A DNA stretch of 12,757 bases, from assembly GCA_050122535.1 (NCBI GenBank), contig JASFIT010000088.1, forward strand, positions 1 through 12,757, read 5' to 3'. The translations under genes were made by a program, and so were the position numbers. Shown one piece after another: positions 1-8,284 of the stretch. Under the pieces are notes generated by a model, which saw only the letters and a list, made by a program, of their open reading frames with translations, was not told the origin of the DNA and did no database searches. The first letter of the stretch is position 1. The number at the start of each line of letters is the position of its first letter. The stretch comes from JASFEQ01 sp050122535. Its GTDB lineage: Bacteria > Desulfobacterota > DSM-4660 > Desulfatiglandales > HGW-15.

Positions 1-181
1 ATGGAGAATCATGCGTGGCATCCGAATCCTTCAGATAATGGCCGCACATGGCGCATCTATGGTGACATGCAGAGCACTGAATGACCTTCTGAACGCCTTC
101 AAGTTTCCCGCGAAACGCTTCAAGTTGTTTTTTTTGTTCCTTGCTCTTAATTCTTTTTTCTATGCTTATAACTTTATCCAT
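1..181 (-). CDS. Partial CDS: Cys-rich zinc-knuckle-like hypothetical protein (N-terminal 60 aa)
   Basis: An open frame begins with ATG at 181 and is still open at the left edge, so only 60 residues are visible. The first ~30 residues are highly charged and probably helical (MDKVISIEKRIKSKEQKKQL). A tight cysteine cluster follows, CSACHHRCAMCGHYL, with Cys at 36, 39, 43 and 46 and His at 40, 41 and 48. This pattern could bind a metal such as zinc. No signal peptide or membrane segment is visible, so the protein is probably cytoplasmic. No clear Shine-Dalgarno precedes the ATG. I looked back about 70 bases in frame and saw no other ATG, GTG or TTG. I do not recognise the family well enough to name a function. 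The opposite-strand frame over the same bases has no recognisable domain and I treat it as a shadow. Confidence 0.6.
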   Translation of the reverse strand, partial: MDKVISIEKRIKSKEQKKQLEAFRGKLEGVQKVIQCSACHHRCAMCGHYLKDSDATHDSP

Positions 182-342
182 AATTTTAGATGAAATGATC
201 CATTGGTGATAAAGTATCTTGGGAAACTTCCGAGTTTGGGTGAGGCGCTCTGAGAAAGCCTCCGGAAATCCATAGCATCTAGATTTTGATACTAGCACTT
301 CAAGAAATACCAGTCAAGCAAAGCTGATATACCATCAAGGCA

Positions 343-422
343 TCATCCCTGCTTTCGCAGGGACAGGCTTGCGGCGTATTACGCCATACGCCTCAGTCGT
401 CGCTCCTCGGCGCCTTACATCT
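343..422. repeat. Palindromic extragenic repeat, family A, copy 1
   Basis: It contains two hairpins: CCCTGC-TTTC-GCAGGG at 347-362 and GGCGTAT-TACGCC-ATACGCC at 373-392. The segment 370-422 resembles 8990-9044. Both read tGCGGCGTA, then six loop bases, then TACGCCTCA, a TCG-rich stretch, and GCCTT.CATCT, with about 70% identity by eye. The closing pair of the second hairpin is T379-A386 here and C8999-G9006 in the other copy, so pairing is preserved. The outer boundaries are uncertain. Confidence 0.6.
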
Positions 423-476
423 AATACCTTGCTGGTGATCAGGAAAGCTAAATAACCTACTTTTTCAGTCTTAATA

Positions 477-500
477 CCCAAATCACACGGTGGATTTGGG
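477..500 (-). terminator. Candidate terminator hairpin after sucD
   Basis: A perfect 8-bp stem (CCCAAATC and GATTTGGG) with an 8-base loop lies 24 bases past the sucD stop codon. On the minus strand it is followed by TATTAAG, a poor U-tract. It may therefore be a weak terminator or an mRNA-stabilising 3' hairpin rather than a strong intrinsic terminator. Confidence 0.45.
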
Positions 501-523
501 AGCGTCGGTCGTCATTTTTCTGC

Positions 524-1399
524 TCAGGCTTGCCCCATGACTTCGTGGGCTGTTTCTCCAAGTCCCCCCAAATTGCGGGCAACGGTTATTCCAGCCGACT
601 CGAGGGCCTTGATTTTATCCTCAGCTTTTCCCTTTCCCCCTGAAATAATGGCGCCCGCATGACCCATTCGTCTGCCTGGGGGAGCTGTCTGTCCGGCAAT
701 AAAAGCGATTACGGGTTTTTCAAATTGGCTCTGGATGTAACCCGCTGCCTCTTCTTCAGCAGACCCGCCTATTTCGCCGATAAGAACCACCCCCTCTGTT
801 TCAGGGTCTTGTTTAAATCTTTTGAGATGGTCTATAAAGGTGGTTCCCACAATGGGATCGCCTCCGATGCCAATGCAAGTGGATTGCCCGAGGCCTGCCC
901 TCGTCAGTTGGTCCACCACCTCGTAGGTGAGGGTACCGCTTCTGGAAATAACCCCAACGTTCCCAGGCTTGTGTATAGGACCAGGCATGATCCCCACCTT
1001 GGTTTTACCTGGGGATATTATACCCGGACAATTGGGTCCAATGAGCACGGCCTTCTTCTCGCCTATAAGGCTTGCCACCTTAACCATGTCGAGGGTTGGG
1101 ATACCTTCTGTGATGCATACAATGACGCCAAGGCCTTCTGAAACAGCCTCCATAATGGCATCAGCGGCAAAGGGAGGAGGGACAAAGATACAGGAGACAT
1201 TCGCGCCCTCCTTTTCAACCGCCTCATGAACGGTGTTGAATACGGGTATCCCCTTCACTTGTTGACCCCCTTTTCCAGGTGTGACTCCGGCTGCCACAAC
1301 TGTTCCGTAAGCCAACATCTGCTCCGTGTGAAATGTGCCTTCCCTCCCCGTGATCCCCTGGACCACAACCCTCGTCTTTTCATCCACGAGTATGCTCAT
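524..1399 (-). CDS. sucD: Succinyl-CoA synthetase alpha subunit
   Basis: This is the alpha subunit of succinyl-CoA ligase. It interconverts succinyl-CoA and succinate with substrate-level phosphorylation of a nucleoside diphosphate, in the cytoplasmic TCA cycle. At 291 residues it matches the usual family length (about 290). The N-terminal CoA/Rossmann domain shows GITGREGTFHT (residues 15-25), followed by the conserved PPPFAADAIMEA region and IGPNCPGIISP (120-130). The phosphohistidine motif MGHAGAIISGGKGKAEDK places the catalytic His at 247, equivalent to His246 of the E. coli protein from memory. The ATG at 1399 is preceded by AGGAG with 10 bases of spacing. The gene lies 55 bases after sucC and is presumably co-transcribed with it. 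ADP versus GDP preference cannot be read from this subunit. Confidence 0.97.
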   Translation of the reverse strand: MSILVDEKTRVVVQGITGREGTFHTEQMLAYGTVVAAGVTPGKGGQQVKGIPVFNTVHEAVEKEGANVSCIFVPPPFAADAIMEAVSEGLGVIVCITEGIPTLDMVKVASLIGEKKAVLIGPNCPGIISPGKTKVGIMPGPIHKPGNVGVISRSGTLTYEVVDQLTRAGLGQSTCIGIGGDPIVGTTFIDHLKRFKQDPETEGVVLIGEIGGSAEEEAAGYIQSQFEKPVIAFIAGQTAPPGRRMGHAGAIISGGKGKAEDKIKALESAGITVARNLGGLGETAHEVMGQA

Positions 1400-1428
1400 G
1401 ATTCGATATCTCCTGAAATAATTCTAGC

Positions 1429-1440
1429 ACTACATGTAGT
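1429..1440. repeat. Perfect 12-bp palindrome in the sucC-sucD spacer
   Basis: ACTACATGTAGT is its own reverse complement and sits in the 55-base gap between sucC and sucD, about 20 bases before the sucD Shine-Dalgarno. It could be a protein-binding site or a small translational element, or it could be chance. Nothing else supports a function. Confidence 0.3.
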
Positions 1441-1454
1441 TCACTTTAGGCAGT

Positions 1455-2621
1455 TCAACTGACCTGCTTCGTCACCAGCTCTGCCGCCTCTGCCATGTCC
1501 CTGGCCACCAAGAACTTTAGACCAGATTCTTCAAGTATTCTTCTTCCCTCTTCCACATTGGTCCCTTCTAACCTCACGATTAGGGGTACTGGGATCTCTG
1601 TCTTCTCTGCGGCGGCTAAGACACCCCTGGCCAGGACGTCGCACCTCAAAATTCCACCAAAAATATTTATGAGTATGGCTTTCACCTTTTTGTCTTGCAG
1701 GATAATTTCAAAACCCTTTGTGACCATCTCCTCGCTGGCCCCACCACCCACGTCCAGAAAATTGGCTGGTTCAGCGCCAGCCATTTTGATCACGTCCATG
1801 GTGGCCATGGCCAGGCCGGCACCATTGACCATGGCTCCAATGTTCCCGTCTAGACGAATGTAATTGAGGTTGTATTGCGCAGCCTTCAATTCCAGGGGAT
1901 CCTTTTCCTTTGGATCATCAAGTGCCAATAGCTCCTTTTGCCTGAAAAGAGCGTTGTCATCCACGTCTATCTTGGCATCTATCGCCACTACGCTCCCCTC
2001 TTTTGTAATGACCAGCGGGTTGATCTCAGCAAGGGAACAATCGAGGCGCTTGAAGGTCTCGTATAAATTAGTCATAACGGAAATCAACGCCTTCAGAGTC
2101 TCTGGCTGAGGAAGCGGGTCCAGCCGATAGGCCAATGCTCTCCCGTGATAGGGCATCCAACCCGTATTTGGATCCACAAATTCCTTTAACACGAGCTCTG
2201 GCGACCTTGCCGCGACTTCCTCGATTTCCATGCCCCCGGCCTGACTGAAAATCATAACAGGCCTGGCGAGGGATCTATCGATCACCATGGCTAGATAAAG
2301 CTCCTGATGAATCTCAACACCCTCCTCCACAAGGACATGATGAACCTTTCTCCCTTCAGCCCCCGTCTGTTTTGTAATCAATGGCTGCTCCAGAATGGTC
2401 TGGCTCGCCTCTCTCACCTCATCAAGGGAATCGACGACCCGAACGCCGCCCCCTTTTCCTCGGCCCCCTGCATGGACTTGGGCCTTAACCACCCAGGGCG
2501 GGCCTTTTAGTTTTTCGGCAACCTGGACAGCCTCTTCGGTGGACGTTGCTACCTGACCATCTGGTACAGGAATTCCAGACCTCCTGAATATCTCTTTTGC
2601 CTGATACTCGTGTAATTTCAT
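1455..2621 (-). CDS. sucC: Succinyl-CoA synthetase beta subunit
   Basis: This is the nucleotide-binding and succinate-binding partner of SucD in the succinyl-CoA ligase heteromer. At 388 residues it matches the E. coli subunit length. An N-terminal ATP-grasp domain begins MKLHEYQAKEIF and carries the glycine-rich VHAGGRGKGGGV loop near residue 50. LAEINPLV and AIDAKIDVDDNALFR form the metal and nucleotide site near 200-225. The C-terminal CoA-ligase domain shows GNIGAMVNGAGLAMATMD and NIFGGILRCD. The ATG at 2621 is preceded by AAGGAAGGAAGTT, a good ribosome-binding site. It is the first gene of the sucCD pair. No sucA, sucB or lpd is adjacent, which fits an organism using a ferredoxin-linked 2-oxoglutarate oxidoreductase, though that is only inference. 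Confidence 0.97.
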   Translation of the reverse strand: MKLHEYQAKEIFRRSGIPVPDGQVATSTEEAVQVAEKLKGPPWVVKAQVHAGGRGKGGGVRVVDSLDEVREASQTILEQPLITKQTGAEGRKVHHVLVEEGVEIHQELYLAMVIDRSLARPVMIFSQAGGMEIEEVAARSPELVLKEFVDPNTGWMPYHGRALAYRLDPLPQPETLKALISVMTNLYETFKRLDCSLAEINPLVITKEGSVVAIDAKIDVDDNALFRQKELLALDDPKEKDPLELKAAQYNLNYIRLDGNIGAMVNGAGLAMATMDVIKMAGAEPANFLDVGGGASEEMVTKGFEIILQDKKVKAILINIFGGILRCDVLARGVLAAAEKTEIPVPLIVRLEGTNVEEGRRILEESGLKFLVARDMAEAAELVTKQVS

Positions 2622-2663
2622 AACTTCCTTCCTTGAGATACGAATGATTATTAGAGAAAGAGT

Positions 2664-2691
2664 TTATTACTGTTCCATGATCTGTTGTCAA
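2664..2691 (-). promoter_or_regulatory. Candidate sigma70-type promoter for sucCD
   Basis: On the minus strand a consensus -35 box, TTGACA, is complementary to 2686-2691. It is followed after 16 bases by TAATAA (complementary to 2664-2669), a poor -10 match. It lies about 45-70 bases upstream of the sucC start. The -35 is convincing and the -10 is not. Confidence 0.4.
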
Positions 2692-2708
2692 GTGTCTTGC
2701 AAACCTGT

Positions 2709-2740
2709 AGAAAAGGGGTAAAGCCCATAGATCACCCCTC
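2709..2740 (-). terminator. Candidate terminator for uvrA
   Basis: On the minus strand AGGGGT (2734-2739) and ACCCCT (2714-2719) form a 6-bp stem with a 14-base loop, followed by TTTC. It lies about 90 bases past the uvrA stop. The long loop and short U-tract keep confidence low. A second hairpin closer to the stop (2743-2777) is listed separately. Confidence 0.3.
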
Positions 2741-2742
2741 GC

Positions 2743-2777
2743 TTTACCGAAATGAGCCTTGGGCTGAACTCGGTAAA
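2743..2777. other. Two-tier hairpin after uvrA
   Basis: TTTACCGA (2743-2750) pairs with TCGGTAAA (2770-2777). Inside it, AGCC (2755-2758) pairs with GGCT (2762-2765), leaving a symmetrical 4x4 internal loop. No T-run follows in either direction, so this is not a classic intrinsic terminator. It could protect the uvrA mRNA 3' end. Confidence 0.4.
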
Positions 2778-2827
2778 AGATAGAAAGGAAATAAAAAGCA
2801 TAAACGTAAGAATTGCCTTTGGAAGGT

Positions 2828-5800
2828 TTAGGCGTTTAAGTATTTTCTAAGGTATTGTGCGGTGTAAGAGCCATTTGGATTGGCGAGGATATGCACCGGC
2901 GAACCCGCTGCAACAACGCGTCCTCCCTTGTCACCCCCTTCGGGACCCAGGTCTATGATGTAGTCAGCCTCCTTAATGATCTCCATGTTGTGCTCGATCA
3001 CAGCCACCGTGTTTCCTTTATCTACCAAGGCTTGCAGGACGTTTACAAGACTCTCCACATCAGCAAGGTGCAACCCCGTGGTGGGTTCATCCAAAATATA
3101 CAGAGTGCGTCCCCGTGTGGGTTTGGCCAATTCTTCCGCAAGCTTAATGCGCTGGGCCTCACCCCCAGAGAGTGTGGGACTGGGTTGTCCCAGCCGGAGA
3201 TAGCCCAGGCCTATATCAGTGACCACCTGGACTGCACGGCGAATAGAGGGTACAGCCCCAAAAAAGCTGGCCGCCTCTTCAAAGGTGAGTTCCAAAATTT
3301 CTGATATATTTTTCCCTCTGTAAGTAATATTCAAGGTCTCTTGATTGAACCGCCGCCCTTCGCACACCTCACAACGAATGTAGACGTCTGGGAGAAAGCT
3401 CATGGCCACTTTCAGGGAGCCATGCCCCTTGCAGGCCTCGCATCTCCCGCCCTTCAGGTTGAATGAAAATCGTCCAGGCCGGTATCCTCTTGCGCGAGAT
3501 TCGGGCCTCATTGCCAAAAGCTTTCGTATCTCGGAAAGGAAGCCCACATAGGAGGCGGGCACCGACCTGGGGGTGCGACCAATAGGGCTATGGTCCACTT
3601 CCAGAACTCGGTCCAGTTCCTTCCATCCCCGGATGTCTTTGCAATGGCCCGTTTCATATCTCTTTCCCTGAAGCCGGTTGCGAACCCCTTTATACAGGGT
3701 CTCCTTAAGGAGCGTGGACTTGCCAGATCCAGAAACCCCTGTAATACATATCAGGGTACCCAAAGGGAAATCCACGTCGATGCCCTTCAGGTTATGCGCA
3801 ACAGCGCTCATAACCTTGAGAAGGGGACGATCACCGTATGGCCTGAGATGAGATGTGATAGCGTGCGGGTGGCCGTTGAAAGAGGCGCCTGTGACTGATG
3901 CGGTGACCTTCTTGAGGTCAGCGAGTTTTCCAGAGGCAACCACGCGTCCTCCGTCCTGACCAGCGCCCGGCCCCAGATCAATGATGTGATCAGCGGCCCG
4001 GATGGTTTCCTCATCATGCTCCACGACCAAAATTGAGTTGCCGCGCTCTTTGAGGTCTCTGAGAGCACTAAGAAGCATTTGATTGTCCCTGGCATGGAGA
4101 CCAATGGTCGGTTCGTCCAAAATGTAGCATACCCCGGTCAGGTTGGAACCCAGCTGTGCTGCCAACCGTATACGCTGCGCCTCGCCCCCTGAAAGGGTTT
4201 CCCCGCTTCGACTGAGCGACAGATATGAAAGACCCAGTCTGTTCATAAAGGATAGACGTGCGAGAATCTCTGCCATCACCGGCTTGGCAATAAGGGCTTC
4301 ATCGCGCACAAAAGAGAATCCCTTAAGTACCTTATGAGCATGGCTGGCCGGATGCTGAACCAAATCCCAGATGGAATAACCACCGATTTTGACCCCCAGG
4401 GCCTCAGGTTTGAGACGACTGCCGGCACATTTTGGGCAAACCTCTGATTTGTCCTCGTAGGGATCATCCAGCACACCCAGCCCCTCGCACGCGGAGCAGG
4501 CCCCGTGTTGGCTGTTGAAGGAGAAGAGACGGGGGTCCAGATCTTGTAGACCGATACCACAAGCAGGACAGAGCCCCCGCAGGCTGAATATTTCTTCCTC
4601 TCCTCCCTCCTCCATGATCAAAAGGCTCCCTCCACTTTCTTCAAGGGCCCGCCAGACCGCCTTACCAAGATTTCTTGTGGGAAGTTTGCCTGCCACCAAC
4701 TCAATGGTATGTTCATGGTATCGGCTCAGGGACATGTTTTTGCGAAGGGGCGTAATGGTCCCATCAATGCGTGCTGCCCTGTAACCCCTTCGAAGGGCTT
4801 GGGCCAACACTTCCTTGTGGAAGCCCTTTCGCCCGGCCACCTTGGGAGCCAAGAGGACTGCCTTCTTACCCTGGTATCGATTTCGAATCTGATCCACAAT
4901 TTCTTCTTTGGTTTGTTTTCTCAAGGGACGGTTGCACCCAGGACAGTGCTGACGGCCAAGCTTGCTATATAGAAGTCTGAGGAAATGATAAATCTCAGTG
5001 AGGGTAGCCACTGTGGAGCGCCGACTGGTGTGGCTGATACGTTGTTGAATGGCCACCGTGGCGGGCAGACCCGAAACCGAATCCACATCTGGCCGCTCCA
5101 GAATCTTCACGTATTGTCGAACGTAAGGGGCCAGGCTTTCCAAATACCGGCGCTGGCCCTCTGCGAACAGGATGTCGTAGGCGAGGGTCGATTTCCCTGA
5201 GCCGGAGACACCTGTAATGGCCACCAGCTTGTGCCGAGGAATGGTGAGGCTTAGGTTCCTGAGGTTGTGCTCTTTGGCCCCCCTTATGGTGATGCCTGAG
5301 GCAATATCTGAGAGGGTTTTAGAGACGACGCTGGATGAAGCTTTAGCATCCTTTTGCGGGCGACGGCCGGAAAGATAGTTCTTTAAGAATTTGCCCGTGT
5401 GCGAGGTTCGGTGTGCGGCCACTTTTTCGGGGGGCCCCGTTACCACCACCCGGCCACCCCCGTCCCCACCTTCAGGGCCCAGATCGATCACCCAGTCTGC
5501 GGACTTGACGACGTCCATGTTGTGCTCGATGACCAGGACCGTGTTCCCCTGTCTGACTACCCGGTGGAGTGCTGCCAAGAGTTTCTCTATGTCCTCAAAG
5601 TGGAGGCCGGTGGTGGGTTCATCAAATATGAAGAATTGGGGACGACCGTTTCCCGCCCTTAGATAGCGGGAGAGTTTCAGACGTTGGGCCTCACCTCCTG
5701 AAAGGGTGTTGATGGGCTGCCCAAGCCGTATATAGCCCAGGCCCACGTCCCTAAGTGGCGCAAGTGCGACTTTCACCTTGGGCTGGTCTTCAAAAAAGGA

Positions 5801-8179
5801 GAGGGCTTGGTCCACGGTCATGGAAAGGATTTCGTCTATATTCCTAGCCTTATATGTGACCTCCAAAACCTCCTTCTTGAAGCGCTTACCACCGCAAGAG
5901 GGACACGTTATGAATACGTCGGAGAGGAATTGCATCTCCACCTTTTCAAAACCTTCACCCTTGCAGGTCTCGCATCGACCCTCTGCTACGTTGAAGGAGA
6001 AATGGCCAGGGCCGAAACCCCGTGCCTTGCTTTCATCCGTGCTGGCCAGTGAGCGACGGATGGGTTCCAGGGCCTTCGAATAGGTTAGAGGATTGGCCCT
6101 GGGCGTGCGGCCAATGGGCCTCTGATCTACCAGCACAGCGTCATCAATCTGTTCCAAGCCCTCGATGGACCCATAGTTTCCGGGTCTGCCCTGGGAATTA
6201 CCTTTCGCCCTTTTCAGCCCCTTGTAAAGAATCTCTTCGGCCAGTGTGGACTTCCCTGAACCGGACACACCGGTGAGGCAGACAAAGAGTCCAACAGGAA
6301 TCCTCACGTTTATGTCTTTTAGATTATGCTCTGCAGCCCCCCTGATGGTGAGCCATTTGCTTTTTTCAGGCTTACGTCGTTCTTTGGGCATAGGAATACG
6401 TTTTTTGCCCTTCAGGTATCGACCTGTCAGGGAGTCGGTCACACGTGACGTGGGGCCAAAGTAGGTAACCTGGCCGCCCTGTTCTCCTGCCCCCGGTCCC
6501 AGATCCAGCATGAAATCGCTCTGCCTGATAATCTCGGCATCATGCTCCACCACAACGATCGTGTTCCTAAGGTCTCTGAGTCCCTTCAAGATACGGATTA
6601 GGCGGTGATTGTCTCGGGGGTGAAGGCCTATACTCGGCTCATCAAGGATATAGAGGCTGTTTACAAGGGAGGAACCTAAGGCTGAGGTGAGGGCAACGCG
6701 CTGCACCTCGCCTCCTGAAAGGGTGCGGGACTGGCGGTCCAATGTGAGATAGTCCAAACCCACCTCACGGAGGTAAGTGAGCCTGCTGCCCACCTCACCC
6801 AGGATCATTTGGCTGGCCAGGTCTTCCGAAGGGAGGGAGAGCTTCTTGAAAAAATCAATGGCCCCGCCAACACTCATGGCATAGATCTGTCCGATGTGAA
6901 GCCCTCCAAGGCGATAGAGTGATGCTTCCTCCTTGAATCGGGTGCCTCCACAATCCGGGCAAATCACGTAGCTTCGGTATCTGGATAAATAGACCCGAAC
7001 GTGCATCTTATATGTCTTGGTCTCGAGCCATTTAAAGAGCCCCCGGACCCCGTAATAATCTCTGGTGCCTTCAATAATCGCCTTTTGGTGGGACTTTTTT
7101 AGGCGGTGAAAAGGGACCTTAGTCGGTATCTTGCTGCGTCTGCAGAAGGCCATTAAATCATCGAATTCCATGCGGTAGCCATCACGCCCTCCAAAAGGTC
7201 TGATGGCACCCTCTTCGAGGGAAAGGGCAGGGTTTGGAATGATGAGATCCAAGTCAATATCAATGGTTTTTCCGAACCCACGGCAGGTCTCACAGGCTCC
7301 TACAGGGCTATTAAAAGAGAAGAGGTTAGGCATGGGGGGATTGTAGGAAATGCCACATTTGGCGCACTCAAGCCTGCTGCTGAAGGCAAGGTGGTGGGTA
7401 GGGCCGACCTCCTGTCTTGAGTCCACCTTGCTCTGCTTCGGCCGTAGGCCAGGCCCAATCCACACGTCCAGTCTGCCCTTACCGAAACGGAAGCCCTGCT
7501 CCAGGGAATCCATAATTCGCTTGCGCTCCGATGGACGCAACACGAGTCTGTCTGCCACGATATGGAGTTCCTCATCTTCCTCTTCTGGTTCCCAGCCATC
7601 CAGGAACCTGACCTGACCCTCGAAGAAGAGGCGGCTGAATCCCATCCCGCCCAATTCCCTTCGCACCTGCTCATAGGTGGCAGCGCTTAAGGAGACTGGG
7701 AAAGTGATTATAACCTCGGATCCTCTGGGGAAATCCTTTAGTCTGTTCCACACGTGCTCTGGCGTTTCTGGAACGACTGGGCTGCCGCATTCGCGGCAAT
7801 GCAGCTGCCCGAGGCGGGCATAGAGAAGTTTTACATAGTCGGTAAGCTCGGTCATGGTGCCCACAGTGGAACGGGAGGTGCGCACAGGGTCTTTGCGGTC
7901 GATAGCAATTGCGGGTGGGATATTTTCTATGGCCTCCACCTGGGGCCTGTCCATGCGCTCCATGAACTGTCGCGCATAGGGTGAAAAGGTCTCAATATAG
8001 CGACGCTGGCCCTCAGCGTAGAGGGTATCAAAGGCAAGGGACGACTTTCCTGAACCACTAACCCCCGTGACGACGATGAATTTGTTCAAGGGGATTTTAA
8101 GGTCAAGGTCCTTGAGGTTATTCTGGCTGGCGCCTTTAATCTGGATGGCCTGTTGAGCTGTGGTTTTTCTTTTCGTCAT
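2828..8179 (-). CDS. uvrA: Double-length UvrA (two fused UvrA units), excinuclease ABC subunit A
   Basis: UvrA is the ATP-dependent DNA damage sensor that loads UvrB in nucleotide excision repair. The usual protein is about 940 residues with two ATPase cassettes. This one is 1783 residues and has four. Walker A loops (GVSGSGKS) are at 39, 637, 990 and 1481, signatures (LSGGE) at 487, 826, 1329 and 1670, and DEP Walker B motifs at 513, 853, 1355 and 1697. Unit 1 spans about 1-938, a polar linker 939-962, and unit 2 963-1783. Each unit has the C-terminal zinc module (Cys 736/739/759/762 and 1580/1583/1603/1606). Unit 1 has an insertion-domain-sized segment of 107 residues between Cys299 and Cys407. 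In unit 2 the same gap (Cys1231 to Cys1248) is only 16 residues. The first signature reads LSGGEVQR, while the other three read LSGGEAQR. The ATG at 8179 has AGGA 8 bases upstream and begins just before the conserved domain. A TTG 60 bases earlier has no ribosome site. Chlamydial UvrA is, from memory, similarly double-sized. Confidence 0.95.
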   Translation of the reverse strand: MTKRKTTAQQAIQIKGASQNNLKDLDLKIPLNKFIVVTGVSGSGKSSLAFDTLYAEGQRRYIETFSPYARQFMERMDRPQVEAIENIPPAIAIDRKDPVRTSRSTVGTMTELTDYVKLLYARLGQLHCRECGSPVVPETPEHVWNRLKDFPRGSEVIITFPVSLSAATYEQVRRELGGMGFSRLFFEGQVRFLDGWEPEEEDEELHIVADRLVLRPSERKRIMDSLEQGFRFGKGRLDVWIGPGLRPKQSKVDSRQEVGPTHHLAFSSRLECAKCGISYNPPMPNLFSFNSPVGACETCRGFGKTIDIDLDLIIPNPALSLEEGAIRPFGGRDGYRMEFDDLMAFCRRSKIPTKVPFHRLKKSHQKAIIEGTRDYYGVRGLFKWLETKTYKMHVRVYLSRYRSYVICPDCGGTRFKEEASLYRLGGLHIGQIYAMSVGGAIDFFKKLSLPSEDLASQMILGEVGSRLTYLREVGLDYLTLDRQSRTLSGGEVQRVALTSALGSSLVNSLYILDEPSIGLHPRDNHRLIRILKGLRDLRNTIVVVEHDAEIIRQSDFMLDLGPGAGEQGGQVTYFGPTSRVTDSLTGRYLKGKKRIPMPKERRKPEKSKWLTIRGAAEHNLKDINVRIPVGLFVCLTGVSGSGKSTLAEEILYKGLKRAKGNSQGRPGNYGSIEGLEQIDDAVLVDQRPIGRTPRANPLTYSKALEPIRRSLASTDESKARGFGPGHFSFNVAEGRCETCKGEGFEKVEMQFLSDVFITCPSCGGKRFKKEVLEVTYKARNIDEILSMTVDQALSFFEDQPKVKVALAPLRDVGLGYIRLGQPINTLSGGEAQRLKLSRYLRAGNGRPQFFIFDEPTTGLHFEDIEKLLAALHRVVRQGNTVLVIEHNMDVVKSADWVIDLGPEGGDGGGRVVVTGPPEKVAAHRTSHTGKFLKNYLSGRRPQKDAKASSSVVSKTLSDIASGITIRGAKEHNLRNLSLTIPRHKLVAITGVSGSGKSTLAYDILFAEGQRRYLESLAPYVRQYVKILERPDVDSVSGLPATVAIQQRISHTSRRSTVATLTEIYHFLRLLYSKLGRQHCPGCNRPLRKQTKEEIVDQIRNRYQGKKAVLLAPKVAGRKGFHKEVLAQALRRGYRAARIDGTITPLRKNMSLSRYHEHTIELVAGKLPTRNLGKAVWRALEESGGSLLIMEEGGEEEIFSLRGLCPACGIGLQDLDPRLFSFNSQHGACSACEGLGVLDDPYEDKSEVCPKCAGSRLKPEALGVKIGGYSIWDLVQHPASHAHKVLKGFSFVRDEALIAKPVMAEILARLSFMNRLGLSYLSLSRSGETLSGGEAQRIRLAAQLGSNLTGVCYILDEPTIGLHARDNQMLLSALRDLKERGNSILVVEHDEETIRAADHIIDLGPGAGQDGGRVVASGKLADLKKVTASVTGASFNGHPHAITSHLRPYGDRPLLKVMSAVAHNLKGIDVDFPLGTLICITGVSGSGKSTLLKETLYKGVRNRLQGKRYETGHCKDIRGWKELDRVLEVDHSPIGRTPRSVPASYVGFLSEIRKLLAMRPESRARGYRPGRFSFNLKGGRCEACKGHGSLKVAMSFLPDVYIRCEVCEGRRFNQETLNITYRGKNISEILELTFEEAASFFGAVPSIRRAVQVVTDIGLGYLRLGQPSPTLSGGEAQRIKLAEELAKPTRGRTLYILDEPTTGLHLADVESLVNVLQALVDKGNTVAVIEHNMEIIKEADYIIDLGPEGGDKGGRVVAAGSPVHILANPNGSYTAQYLRKYLNA

Positions 8180-8284
8180 TTCTATGTTCCTGCCGCCCTC
8201 TCCAAACCCTTCCTCACCACAAGGCGTGATCTTAGACAAGGAGTAGGTAAGGGCGGACGTTCTAACGGGGCTGAAATTCTAGGA

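Larger units (their letters stand above)
182..523. other. Intergenic region between the sucD end and the Cys-rich gene
   Basis: No convincing gene lies here. The stretch holds a hairpin just past the sucD stop (477-500) and a palindromic repeat (about 343-422). It also contains about 150 bases (182-340) in which I see nothing certain, including no convincing promoter for the partial gene to the left. Confidence 0.6.

Noticed and set aside
11..193. Plus-strand frame of 60 codons
   Set aside because: It is antisense to the Cys-rich partial gene and its hydrophobic Phe/Leu run comes from the A-rich codons for Lys/Glu on the other strand. No domain is recognisable.
343..422. CRISPR-like or phage attachment site
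   Set aside because: The repeats here are palindromes with no regular spacers, and no integrase or cas gene is in the window.
659..2510. Plus-strand and alternate-frame open frames across sucC and sucD
   Set aside because: They are antisense shadows of two highly conserved genes.
8180..8239. TTG start giving UvrA 20 more residues
   Set aside because: There is no ribosome site before the TTG, and the extra residues are not part of the family. The ATG at 8179 has AGGA at good spacing.
3590..8239. Numerous plus-strand and alternate-frame open frames across uvrA
   Set aside because: They all overlap the intact uvrA reading frame, whose four cassettes are fully conserved. None shows domain features.
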